Shown here in pieces: positions 33,589 through 44,100 of a DNA stretch of 64,000 bases. Numbering within the stretch: the first letter of the stretch is position 1; each line of letters opens with the position of its first letter. The notes beneath the pieces were generated by a model. That model had not been told where the DNA came from and made no database searches. It was given only the letters and a program-made list of their open reading frames with translations. The stretch comes from Parvimonas sp035282405 (GTDB taxonomy: Bacteria > Bacillota > Clostridia > Tissierellales > Peptoniphilaceae). Location of the stretch: NCBI RefSeq assembly GCF_035282405.1, contig NZ_JAYKBP010000003.1, positions 1 through 64,000 of the forward strand, given 5' to 3'. Made by a program: the position numbers and the translations under genes.

Positions 33589-36500
33589 TTGAAGAAAAGG
33601 GAAATTATTAATAAAATTGTATCGATGTTGACTGTAATAACATTGCTTATGCCGATAACATCACAAGTTTTTGCAGCAGATCCTGTTAAGGGGATACAAG
33701 TTAATGCAAATCGTACTGAATTGGATCAAGCTGTAAAAGATGGGAAAGCTTCAGGGCTTAATATTACAGAAGGTCCAACTCAAGACAAAGGTACTGTAAA
33801 CTCAAATGCTGAGGCTAATACTAAGTTGGATGAGGTTAATGCCGATTATAAAGCTCAGATACAAAAAATAAAAGAAGCAAAAGCCAAAATGGACGAGTAT
33901 AATGCTAAAAAGGCAGAATACGATAAAAAAAAGGAAAAATATGATAAAGAGTTAGAAAAATATAACAAGGAATATGAACAATATTTAAAAGATTATGCAG
34001 CTTTTGAAAAACAATATGAAAAAGAGAAAAAAGAGCTTGACAAAGCTATAAAAGATTACGAAAAAAATAAAGATAAGCCTGGATATCTTTCCAAACCTTA
34101 TCCGAAGACTCTTATTTATGATTCAGAACCTGATGCGGAACTAACTTTATCAAATAATGAAGGAAAGTATATGTCTAAAAATGCAGTAGATACTGCTTTT
34201 AGTAAGACAGGAAACTACTCTAAGAAATTGTTACAATTGGACGATATGAGTGTTAAAGATTTGGAAGCTGCTGGTAATCCTACTAATAAAATGGAATTAT
34301 ACGGTAATTTCGGAGACAAATCTTCATGGACAACTAATGTTAGTAACAATGGAACAGTAAAGTGGGCAACAGTACTTTTAGAAAAAGGGCAAAGTGTAAC
34401 TGCAACTTATACAAATCTTAAAAATTCATATTACAATGGTAAAAAGATTTCAAAAATAGTTTTTAAATATACTTTAACTTCAGATTCAGCTTTTAAAAAT
34501 GGAAAAGCTTGGGTTGGTATATTTACAGATCCAACACTTGGAATATTTGCTTCTGCATATACAGGGGCAGTTGAAAAAGATACTTCTATTTATGTTAAAA
34601 ATGAATTTACTTTCTATGATCAAGATGGAAAAGAAATTGAATTTAAAGATGCTTTGATGTCAGTTGCATCTCTTAACCGTGAACACAATTCCATAGAACT
34701 TGTGAAGAATTATGCAGCAGGACAATTTATAAAGATTTCTGGATCTACAATAGATGAAGATCATGCTCGTAATCTGATTTATGCTGTAAATAGTTTGAAC
34801 TTTAAGAAAGGTGAAGGTGGATGTGAACATACTATGTATCCACGTCCTAGTGAACCTGGATCAGGTTGGGATACAGCAGATGCACCTAATTCTTGGTATG
34901 GGGCAGGTGTAATCAAATTACAAGGGAAAAACAACCAATTAACAATAGGGGCAGCTTCAGCAACAACTATTTTACCTGCACCTTATGGTCCAAAAGTTAA
35001 TGGAAAAGATAATACTGATGGTAAAAAACCTAATATTTGGTATTCATTAAATGGAAAGGTTCGTGCAGTTGGTCTTCCTGAAATAAAGGCAAAAGAACCA
35101 CAAAAGCCAGTTAAACCTACAGCACCAGAAGAACCACAAAAACCAGAAACAAATATTACTTTCCATTATGATGTATTTTATGTAAAATCACAAGTAGATA
35201 AGAAAGTAGTTAATGAAAACAATCAAGATATAAATAATAGTGTAGTAAAAACAGGATCAGTTGTAAACTTTGAATTAAACACTTCTGATTTGCCAAAGGG
35301 ACATGAAAAAATAGACTCTTTAGTTTTCACTGATACATTACCTGAAGGTTATGAACTTGATTTGGCAGGAACAAAAGCAAAGAATGCTGATTATGAAGTA
35401 GAATATACTAAGGAAACTAGAGTTCTTAAATTTACTGCAAAGGCAAGTTTATTAGAAAAAATAAATAAAGACCTTACTAAAGAGGCCAAAATTCCAGCAC
35501 CTAAGATTACAGGTAAAGTAACTAAGGACGGAACAAAATATGAAAATAAATTCTCAATAGGTATAAATAATGTCTATAATGTAGAATCACAACCAGTTAA
35601 AGTTTTTACACCGAAAAAACCAGTAAAAGATGTTTATAATAGTCAAGATACAAATACAAGCATTGATGGTAAGGAAGTAAAAGCAAAAGATGAATTACTT
35701 TACAAAGTTACTTATCAAAATACAACTGGTAAAACACAAAAAGTTGTAATAAAGGATAAAATACCTGCACATACGACATATGTAGATGGCTCTGCAAGTG
35801 AAAATGGAGCTTATGCTAATGGAGAAATCACTTGGATTAAAGAAAATGTAGCAGATGGAGAAAAATTCGAAGTTACATTTAAAGTAAAAGTTGATGATAA
35901 TGTAAATGGTGAAACAATCAAAAATAAATCAACAGTGCTAGAGGGAAATAATAGTTACGATACAAACGAAACAACAAACCCAACAGCAACAAAACCAGTT
36001 AAGAATGTATTTAATAGTCAAGATACAACAAAGAGCATTGATGGTAAAGAGGTAAAAGCAAAAGATGAATTGCTTTATAAGATAACTTACAAAAATACAA
36101 CTGGTCAAGAACAAAAAGTTGTAATAAAGGATAGAATACCTGAACATACAACATATGTAGAAGGTTCCGCAAATAATAACGGTGCTTATGCAAATGGAGA
36201 AATCACTTGGACTAAAGAAAATGTAGCAAATGGAGAAACATTCGAAGTTACATTCAAAGTGAAAGTAGATGAAAATGTAAATGGCGAAACAATCAAAAAT
36301 AAATCAACAGTGCTAGAGGGAAATAATAGTTATGATACAAACGAAACAATAAACCCAACAGCAACAAAACCAGTTAAGGGCGTATTTAATAGTCAAGATA
36401 CAAATACAAGTATAGACGGTAAGGAAGTAAAGGCAAAAGATGAACTACTTTACAGGATAACTTACAAAAATACAACTGGTCAAGTTCAAAAAGTTGTAAT

Positions 36501-39500
36501 AAAGGATAAAATACCTGCACATACAACTTATGTAAATGGATCTGCTGATAATAATGGAGTTTTCGCTAATGGAGAAATCACTTGGACTAAGACAAATGTA
36601 GCAAATGGAGAAACAGTAGTTGTAACATTTAAAGTAAAAGTAGATGATAATGTAAATGGTAAAAAAATTCTTAATAAAGCTAATGTAGCTGATGGGAATA
36701 ATAAGTACGATACAAATGAAACAACAAATCCAACAGCAACAAAACCTGTTAAGTCTGTATTTAATAGTCAAGATACAAATACAAGTATAGATGGTAAGGA
36801 AGTAAAGGCAAAAGATGAACTACTTTACAAGATAACTTACAAGAATACTACAGGAAAGATACAAAAAGTTGTAATAAAGGATAAAATACCTGCACATACA
36901 ACTTATGTGGAAAATTCTGCAGACAATGACGGTGTCTTTGACAATGGAGAAATCACTTGGATAAAAGAAAATGTAGCAGATGGAGAAACAGTAGTTGTTA
37001 CTTTCAAGGTAAAAGTAGATGCTAATGTAAATGGAGAAGAAATCAAAAACAAGGCAAATGTAGTAGATGGAAGTAATGAATTTGATACAAATGAAACAAC
37101 AAATCCAACAGCAACAAAGCCAGTAAAAGATGTTTTTGATAGTAAAGATACAAATACAAGTATAGACGGTAAGGAAGTAAAGGCAAAAGATGAACTACTT
37201 TACAAGATAACTTACAAGAATACTACAGGACAAGTACAAAAGGTTGTAATAAAGGATAAAATACCTGCACATACAACTTTTGTAAAGGGTTCAGCAACAA
37301 ATAATGGAGTCTTCAAAGACGGAGAAATCACTTGGACAAAAGAAAATGTAGCAGATGGAGAAACAGTAGTTGTTACATTTAAAGTAAAAGTAGATGACAA
37401 TGTAAATGGAGATAAGATTGTAAATAAAGCAAATGTAGCTGATGGAAATAATAATTTCGATACAAATGAAACAACAAATCCAACAGCGACAAAACCTGTT
37501 AAGTCTGTATTTAATAGCCAAGATACAAATACAAGTATAGATGGTAAGGAAGTAAAAGCAAAAGATGAATTACTTTACAAGATAACTTACAAGAATACAA
37601 CTGGTCAAGTTCAAAAAGTTGTAATAAAGGATAAGATTCCAGCTCATACAACTTATGTAGAAAATTCTGCAGATAATGGTGGAACTTTTGCAAATGGAGA
37701 AATCACTTGGACAAAAGAAAATGTAGCAGATGGAGAAACAGTAGAAGTTACATTTAAGGTAAAAGTAGATGAAAATGTAAATGGACAAAAGATTCTAAAT
37801 AAGGCAAATGTAGTAGATGGAAGTAATAATTTTGATACAAATGAAACAACAAATCCAACAGCAACAAAACCGGTTAAGGATGTCTTTAGTCCAAAGGATA
37901 GTAAAACAAGTATAGATGGTAAAGAAGCAAAAGCAAAAGATGAGCTACTTTACAAGATAACTTATAAGAATACTACAGGAAAAGAACAAAAGGTTGTAAT
38001 AAAGGATAAAATCCCAGAACATACAACTTTTGTAAAGGGTTCAGCAACAAATAATGGAGTCTTCAAAGACGGAGAAATCACTTGGACAAAGGAAAATGTA
38101 GCAAATGGAGAAACAGTAGTTGTAACATTTAAAGTAAAAGTAGATGATAATGTAGATGGAGATAAGATTGTAAATAAGGCAAATGTAGTAGATGGAAGTA
38201 ATACATTTGATACAAATGAAACAACAAATCCAACAGCAACAAAACCTGTAAAAGATGTCTTTGATAGTAAAGATGATAAGACAAGTATAGATAGTAATGA
38301 AGTAAAAGCAGGCCAAGAACTACTTTACAAGATAACTTACAAGAATACTACAGGAAAGGTACAAAAGGTTGTAATAAAGGATAAGATTCCAGCTCATACA
38401 AGTTATGTAGAAAATTCTGCAGATAATGATGGAACTTTTGCAAATGGAGAAATTACTTGGACAAAAGAAAATGTAGCAGACGGAGAAACATTCGAAGTTA
38501 CTTTCAAGGTAAAAGTAGATGAGAATGTAAATGGAGAAAAGATCTTAAATAAAGCAAAAGTGGCTGATGGAAGTAATAAATTTGATACAAATGAAACAAC
38601 AAATCCAACAGCGACAAAACCTGTTAAGTCTGTATTTAATAGTCAAGATACTACAAAGAGTATAGATGGTAAGGAAGTAAAGGCAAAAGATGAACTACTT
38701 TACAAAATAACTTACAAGAATACTACAGGAAAAGTACAAAGGGTTGTAATAAAGGATAAGATTCCAGCTCATACAAGTTATGTAGAAAATTCTGCAGACA
38801 ATGACGGTGTTTTTGACAATGGAGAAATCACTTGGACAAAAGAAAATGTAGCAGATGGAGAAACATTCGAGGTTACTTTCAAGGTAAAAGTAGATGAAAA
38901 TGTAAATGGAGATAAAATCTTAAATAAAGCAAATGTAGTAGATGGAAATAACAATTTCGATACAAATGAAACAACAAATCCAACAGCGACAAAACCTGTA
39001 AAAGATGTCTTTGATAGTAAAGATGATAAGACAAGTATAGATAGTAATGAAGTAAAAGCAGGCCAAGAACTGCTTTACAAAATAACTTACAAAAATACAA
39101 CAGGAAAAGAACAAAAAGTTGTAATAAAGGATAAGATTCCAGCTCATACAACATATGTAAAAGATTCTGCAGATAATGGTGGCCTTTACAAAGATGGAGA
39201 AATTACTTGGAAGAAAGATAAGGTAGCAGATGGAGAAACATTCGAAGTTACTTTCAAGGTAAAAGTAGATGAAAATGTAAATGGAGAAAAGATTTTAAAT
39301 AAAGCAAATGTGGCTGATGGAAGTAATAAATTTGATACAAATGAAACAACAAATCCAACATCTACAAAACCATTAAAAGATGTTTTTGATAGTAAAGACG
39401 ATAATACAAGTATAGATGGGAAAGAAGTAAAAGCAGGCCAAGAACTACTTTACAAAATAACTTACAAGAACACTACAGGAAAAGAACAAAAAGTTGTAAT

Positions 39501-40245
39501 AAAGGATAAGATTCCAGCTCATACAACATATGTAAAAGATTCTGCTAATAATGAAGGAGTATACAAGGATGAAGAAATCACTTGGACAAAAGAAAAAGTA
39601 GCAGATGGAGAAACAGTAGTAGTAACATTTAAAGTAAAAGTAGATGAGAATGTAAGTGGAGAAAAGATAATAAATAAGGCAAATGTAGTTGATGGAAATA
39701 ATAATTTCGATACAAACGAAACAACAAATCTAACAGCAACAAGACCAGTTAAGGATGTATTCAATAGTCAAGATGATAAGACAAGTATAGATGGTAAGGG
39801 AGTAAAAGCAAAAGATGAATTACTTTACAAGATAACTTACAAGAATACAACTGGTAAGGAACAAAAAGTTGTAATAAAGGATATGATACCAAAACATACA
39901 ACATATGTAGAAGGATCAGCAGATAATGGTGGAGTTTACAAAGATGGAGAAATTATTTGGACAAAAGAAAAGGTAGCGGATGGAGAAACAGTAGAAGTTA
40001 CTTTCAAGGTAAAAGTAAATGCAAATGTAAATGGAGAAAAGATATTAAATAAGGCAAATGTAGCGGATGGAAGTAATACATCTGATACAAATGAAACAAC
40101 AAATCTAACGCCATTAAGACCGAAACCAGCAATACCAAAAACAGGATATGGAGTAAACACAGCATTGTATACAGTATTATTGGGATTATCAACAGGAGCA
40201 CTAGGTGCGACGGAAATCAGATATAGAAGAAAGAAAAACAGATAG
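33589..40245 (+). CDS. Antigen I/II-like adhesin with 12 tandem 125-residue repeats, sortase-anchored
   Basis: The 2218-residue surface protein starts with TTG behind GGAAAGGAG. In order: signal peptide (to about residue 30, VFAADP), an alanine/lysine-rich coiled coil (~80-165, DKKKEKYDKELEKYNKEYEQ), a GbpC/Spa-like domain (~185-495), a proline-rich PQKPVKPTAPEEPQKP stretch and an isopeptide-type adherence domain (FHYDVFYVKSQVDKKVV). Then come twelve repeats of exactly 125 residues (375 bp, 35617-40116), and finally PAIPKTG with a hydrophobic stretch and RYRRKKNR, a sortase signal. The repeats resemble DUF11-like Ig domains. The head is like streptococcal Antigen I/II, which binds host glycoproteins; the repeats act as a long stalk. 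Confidence 0.88.
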   Translation: MKKREIINKIVSMLTVITLLMPITSQVFAADPVKGIQVNANRTELDQAVKDGKASGLNITEGPTQDKGTVNSNAEANTKLDEVNADYKAQIQKIKEAKAKMDEYNAKKAEYDKKKEKYDKELEKYNKEYEQYLKDYAAFEKQYEKEKKELDKAIKDYEKNKDKPGYLSKPYPKTLIYDSEPDAELTLSNNEGKYMSKNAVDTAFSKTGNYSKKLLQLDDMSVKDLEAAGNPTNKMELYGNFGDKSSWTTNVSNNGTVKWATVLLEKGQSVTATYTNLKNSYYNGKKISKIVFKYTLTSDSAFKNGKAWVGIFTDPTLGIFASAYTGAVEKDTSIYVKNEFTFYDQDGKEIEFKDALMSVASLNREHNSIELVKNYAAGQFIKISGSTIDEDHARNLIYAVNSLNFKKGEGGCEHTMYPRPSEPGSGWDTADAPNSWYGAGVIKLQGKNNQLTIGAASATTILPAPYGPKVNGKDNTDGKKPNIWYSLNGKVRAVGLPEIKAKEPQKPVKPTAPEEPQKPETNITFHYDVFYVKSQVDKKVVNENNQDINNSVVKTGSVVNFELNTSDLPKGHEKIDSLVFTDTLPEGYELDLAGTKAKNADYEVEYTKETRVLKFTAKASLLEKINKDLTKEAKIPAPKITGKVTKDGTKYENKFSIGINNVYNVESQPVKVFTPKKPVKDVYNSQDTNTSIDGKEVKAKDELLYKVTYQNTTGKTQKVVIKDKIPAHTTYVDGSASENGAYANGEITWIKENVADGEKFEVTFKVKVDDNVNGETIKNKSTVLEGNNSYDTNETTNPTATKPVKNVFNSQDTTKSIDGKEVKAKDELLYKITYKNTTGQEQKVVIKDRIPEHTTYVEGSANNNGAYANGEITWTKENVANGETFEVTFKVKVDENVNGETIKNKSTVLEGNNSYDTNETINPTATKPVKGVFNSQDTNTSIDGKEVKAKDELLYRITYKNTTGQVQKVVIKDKIPAHTTYVNGSADNNGVFANGEITWTKTNVANGETVVVTFKVKVDDNVNGKKILNKANVADGNNKYDTNETTNPTATKPVKSVFNSQDTNTSIDGKEVKAKDELLYKITYKNTTGKIQKVVIKDKIPAHTTYVENSADNDGVFDNGEITWIKENVADGETVVVTFKVKVDANVNGEEIKNKANVVDGSNEFDTNETTNPTATKPVKDVFDSKDTNTSIDGKEVKAKDELLYKITYKNTTGQVQKVVIKDKIPAHTTFVKGSATNNGVFKDGEITWTKENVADGETVVVTFKVKVDDNVNGDKIVNKANVADGNNNFDTNETTNPTATKPVKSVFNSQDTNTSIDGKEVKAKDELLYKITYKNTTGQVQKVVIKDKIPAHTTYVENSADNGGTFANGEITWTKENVADGETVEVTFKVKVDENVNGQKILNKANVVDGSNNFDTNETTNPTATKPVKDVFSPKDSKTSIDGKEAKAKDELLYKITYKNTTGKEQKVVIKDKIPEHTTFVKGSATNNGVFKDGEITWTKENVANGETVVVTFKVKVDDNVDGDKIVNKANVVDGSNTFDTNETTNPTATKPVKDVFDSKDDKTSIDSNEVKAGQELLYKITYKNTTGKVQKVVIKDKIPAHTSYVENSADNDGTFANGEITWTKENVADGETFEVTFKVKVDENVNGEKILNKAKVADGSNKFDTNETTNPTATKPVKSVFNSQDTTKSIDGKEVKAKDELLYKITYKNTTGKVQRVVIKDKIPAHTSYVENSADNDGVFDNGEITWTKENVADGETFEVTFKVKVDENVNGDKILNKANVVDGNNNFDTNETTNPTATKPVKDVFDSKDDKTSIDSNEVKAGQELLYKITYKNTTGKEQKVVIKDKIPAHTTYVKDSADNGGLYKDGEITWKKDKVADGETFEVTFKVKVDENVNGEKILNKANVADGSNKFDTNETTNPTSTKPLKDVFDSKDDNTSIDGKEVKAGQELLYKITYKNTTGKEQKVVIKDKIPAHTTYVKDSANNEGVYKDEEITWTKEKVADGETVVVTFKVKVDENVSGEKIINKANVVDGNNNFDTNETTNLTATRPVKDVFNSQDDKTSIDGKGVKAKDELLYKITYKNTTGKEQKVVIKDMIPKHTTYVEGSADNGGVYKDGEIIWTKEKVADGETVEVTFKVKVNANVNGEKILNKANVADGSNTSDTNETTNLTPLRPKPAIPKTGYGVNTALYTVLLGLSTGALGATEIRYRRKKNR
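35617..40116 (+). repeat. Twelve tandem 375-bp coding repeats
   Basis: Units begin KPVKxVF at 35617, 35992, 36367, 36742, 37117 and so on, each exactly 375 bp apart up to 39742, with no insertions or deletions. A consensus unit runs VKDVFxSKDTNTSIDGKE, then LLYKITYKNTTG, VVIKDKIPAHTTYV, GEITWTKENVADGET, FKVKVDENVNGEKI and DTNETTNPTATKP. The unbroken length suggests selection for the fold plus gene conversion between units. Confidence 0.92.
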
Positions 40246-40278
40246 TTTTTTTAGAAAAGTAAATATTTGATAGAGAAG

Positions 40279-40309
40279 AGATTGGGAATAAAGTCCCAAT
40301 CTTTTTTTG
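40279..40309 (+). terminator. Terminator after the large adhesin
   Basis: AGATTGGGA and TCCCAATCT form the stem, followed by seven T residues. Confidence 0.88.
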
Positions 40310-40348
40310 TGTCTTGGTATCAAATTTGTTAGAATATGTATTCAATAC

Positions 40349-40377
40349 TTTACAAAAATCTTTTTTTAGGTTATAAT
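40349..40377 (+). promoter_or_regulatory. Promoter upstream of the CD1845-like gene
   Basis: TTTACA (40349-40354), 17 bp, TATAAT (40372-40377), followed by a ~230-nt AT-rich leader with no obvious gene. Confidence 0.6.
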
Positions 40378-40613
40378 CATAAAGAACATTTGATTTCTAT
40401 TATATAGTGTTAACAAAATATTCAATGTAATCTGTTGTGATAAATCTCGTATATCTAAAAAAGCAAAATCAATATTGAATATAAATGGGATAGGTAGAGT
40501 ATGAGATATAGTATAAAAATATAAAATTTAGAAAAGAATATTTTTGAAATCTACAACTATAAATCGTGTAAAAAAGACATAGGTATAAAGAATAGAGGAG
40601 GGGAATGGAACAT

Positions 40614-40895
40614 ATGAGATGGATAATAAAAATGATCTTATTTCCTATTAGCTTGATATTAAGTGTTCTTGCTGAATTCTTAACATTTTTGTTTGGTGTA
40701 GGGACTGTTATATTTTATTTACTAATGATTTTAAGTGTAATTGTATCCATAAGTTATTTTCTTCAAGGAAATACTACAATTGGGATAATAACAATGGTGT
40801 TGGGATTTTTACTTAGCCCTCGTGGAATACCACGCGTTGGAGCTGTAATCGTAGGTTTTATAAAGGGAATCAATGATACTATAAAATCAATATAA
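40614..40895 (+). CDS. CD1845-family small membrane protein
   Basis: A ~93-residue protein with two or three hydrophobic segments and the ending TIGIITMVLGFLLSPRGIPRVGAVIVGFIKGIN. This resembles the CD1845 family, small membrane proteins often found in Firmicute conjugative elements. The ATG at 40614 matches the family start (MRWIIKMILFPIS) and lies ~10 bases behind GAGGAGGGG; an ATG at 40605 is too close to the ribosome site. It lies between two giant surface protein genes without other mobile genes. The function is unknown. Confidence 0.6.
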   Translation: MRWIIKMILFPISLILSVLAEFLTFLFGVGTVIFYLLMILSVIVSISYFLQGNTTIGIITMVLGFLLSPRGIPRVGAVIVGFIKGINDTIKSI

Positions 40896-40910
40896 AAATA
40901 TTCAAAATTT

Positions 40911-40945
40911 AAAGTTGGAAGTTAAAATCTTTCCAACTTTTTTTA
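40911..40945 (+). terminator. Terminator after CD1845-like gene
   Basis: AAAGTTGGAA pairs with TTCCAACTTT, followed by T residues. Confidence 0.85.
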
Positions 40946-41035
40946 TTTTGAAATGATGAGGTATTATTATGAGATATTAAAAACTTTAAATGTAATAAAA
41001 TGTACAGATTTTAAAATATCATATTTTTTAGAATT

Positions 41036-41095
41036 AAAAGAGGACACCTTTTAAGATGTCCTCGATTAACAGTAGAAAAATGTTCTACTGTATAG
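41036..41095 (-). terminator. Tandem hairpins at the 3' end of the leftward surface protein gene
   Basis: GAGGACA/TGTCCTC (about 41040-41064) and ACAGTAGAA/TTCTACTGT (about 41070-41092). On the minus strand the distal hairpin is followed by TTTT, so it is the likely terminator. Confidence 0.75.
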
Positions 41096-41135
41096 ATATT
41101 CAGTTATTTTCTTTTGTTATCTAAAAGATTTTATA

Positions 41136-44100
41136 TTAGAAGTTTTCTTCTTTTCTCTTTCTTCTAAATGTTGAGAATAAAACTGTTCCTGATAAGCCTA
41201 ATAGAGCTGTATATAGTAGTGCAGAACTTCCTAATCCTGTTTTTGGTACTCTTGGTTTCAACACATTTGGAGTTCTTACATTTGTTACTACATAACCTTC
41301 TTTTACATTTCCTGTAATAACTGACTTATATCCATTTCCGACTTCTACTTCCTTGATTGTATATTCAATTTTCTTTCCATCTTTATATTCATCAAGGTCT
41401 TTAAAAGTATCTGTCCACTTATTATCTTTTGATAATTTAAGTGTCTTTCCTGTTTCTTTTCCGTCAGCAAGTAATTTGATTGTTACACTATCAGGTCTCT
41501 TCTTATCTTGGTCATTCTTATCGTCCCAAGCTTTTGTTACTTGTACAGATGTCTTTCCTGGTGTATATGAATTCTTAACATCGTATCCTTTTACTTCTGT
41601 AGTATATCCTTCCACCTTTTCTTCTGAAATAGTGTAGTTGATTTCTTTTCCGTTTTCATACTTGTCAAGATTTTCAAATTTCCATTTCCAACCTTCTGCT
41701 TCTGTAACTTTCTTAGTATCTACTTTCTTTCCATTTCTTAATAGATTGATTGTTATTTCTGTTGGTCTCTTTCCATCTTGGTTGTCTTTGTCATCCCAAG
41801 TCTTTGAACCTTCAACAGAAACTTTTTCAGTTTCTCTTGTATTTGTTACTGTGAGGCCTTTTTCTACAGTTCCTGTAACAACACTTACATATCCATCTTT
41901 AAGAGATTCTTCCTTGATTGTATATTCGATTTTCTTTCCAGCTTTATATTCATCAAGGTCTTTAAAAGTATCTGTCCACTTATTGTCTTCTGATAATTTA
42001 AGTGTCTTTCCTGTTTCTTTTCCGTCAGCAAGTAATTGTACAGTTACGCTTTCAGGTCTCTTTCCATCTTGGTTGTCTTTATCTGCCCAAGCTTTTGTTA
42101 CTTGTACAGATGTCTTTCCTGGTGTATATGAGTTCTTAACATCGTATCCTTTTACTTCTGTAGTATATCCTTCTATCTTTTCTTCTGAAATAGAGTAGTT
42201 GATTTCTTTTCCGTTTTCATACTTGTCAAGATTTTCAAATTTCCATTTCCAACCTTCTGCTTCTGTAACTTTCTTTGTATCTACTACATTACCATTCTTT
42301 AATAGATTAATTGTTATTTCTTTTGGTCTCTTTCCATCTTGGTTATCTTTATCATCCCAAGTCTTTGAACCTTCAATAGATACTTTTTCAGTTTCTCTCT
42401 TATTTGTTACTTTATAGCCTTTTTCTGCATCGCCAGTAATTTCAGTAACATATCCGTTTCCTACTTCTTCTTCCTTGATTGTATATTCGATTTTCTTTCC
42501 AGATTTATATTCATCAAGGTCTTTAAAAGTATCTGTCCACTTATTTGCTTCTGTTAATGTTACTGTCTTATCTGTTTCTTTTCCATCAGCAAGTAACTTA
42601 ATTGTTACACTATTAGGTCTCTTTCCGTCTTGGTTGTCTTTATCATCCCAAGCCTTTGTTACTTGTACAGATGTCTTTCCTGGTGTATATGAATTCTTAA
42701 CATCATATCCATTTACTTCTGTAGTATATCCATCTACCTTTTCTTCTGAAATAGAGTAGTTGATTTCTTTTCCGTTTTCATACTTGTCAAGATTTTCAAA
42801 TTTCCACTTCCAACCTTCTGCTTCTGTAACTTTCTTTGTATCTACTACATTACCATTCTTCAACAGATTGATTGTTATTTCTTTTGGTCTCTTTCCGTCT
42901 TGGTTGTCTTTATCATCCCAAGTCTTTTTACCTTCAATAGAAACTTTTTCAGTTTGTCTAGTATTTATTACTTTAAAGCCTTTTTCTGCATCTCCTATAA
43001 TGTCAGTTATATATCCATTATCAACTTTTTCTTCTTTTATTGTATAAACAACTTTCTTTCCATCTTTGTATTTATAAAGGTCTTTAAAGCTGTCTGTCCA
43101 GTTATTTGCTTTTGTTAAAGTAATTGTCTTACCAGTATCTTTTCCATCAGCAAACAACTTAACCGTTACAGTATCAGGTCTCTTTCCGTCTTGGTTATCT
43201 TTATCTTCCCAAACTTTTGTTACATTTACAGAGGTTTTTTCAACATTTGTATTTGTTATTGTGAAACCTGTCTTTGCATCTCCAGTTACTTTAGCTTCAT
43301 AACCTTCAACATTTTCTTCTTCTACAGTATATTTAATTGCTCCACCATTAACATTAAGCTTATCAAGGTCTTTAAAGGTATCTGTCCAATTGTTTCCTTT
43401 ATTCAAAGTTACTTCTTTTCCTGTAGGTTTCCCGTCAGCAAGTAATTTTACTTTTACTGATTCTTTTTCAGGTCCTATCCATGTCTTAGTAACTTTAATA
43501 TCAATTTTTTCAGCCTTTGGTTCGTTATACATTACTATAACTTTCCCTGCTCCTTGATTATTTAATTGAATAACCTTTGAATTTGCAGATCTTGGATTTT
43601 TAGTTGAATTTGGATTATCTTTATCCTCTTTTACATCTTCATATCCTGCAGCATGTGCTTTTTCAAAGAAGCGATATTTCTTTCCACTTTTTAGGTTCTT
43701 TATTTCTATTACTCCTTTATCATCAGGTGTTAAAGTTTTATCTGCATTTAACGTTCCTTTTACTAGCATATCTTTTGTTACTTCGACTGCTTTCCATGTT
43801 TTTCCATTATCATCTGTTGTCTGTAATTCAAACTTAAAGTCTTTTGATAGATTTGCTCCCGTCTTTACATCTGCCTTTATTAGCTTTATTGATAATGGAT
43901 CTGCCGGTGCATCCGCTATCCCTGCTGGAGGAGTTAAAACACCAACTGATGAATAATCTTTTTCACCTGTTTGTTTTGTGCTTATCTTAGCTGTATTTGG
44001 AACTTCTGTTCTTTCCTTTGCAGCTTTATATTTAGCTTGAATTTTAAATTGTACATTTTGTACTGATTTTCCCTTAAATATCTCATTAATTTTAGTTATT

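Noticed and set aside
35938..40201. Many long open frames on the minus strand across the adhesin repeats
   Set aside because: They are shadows of the plus-strand repeat frame: periodic every 375 bp, with no ribosome sites and odd residue content (rich in Phe, Tyr, Cys, Leu, Ile).
41353..43837. Open frames on the plus strand across the Cna B region
   Set aside because: Antisense shadows of the Cna B repeats, repeated in step with them and without start signals.
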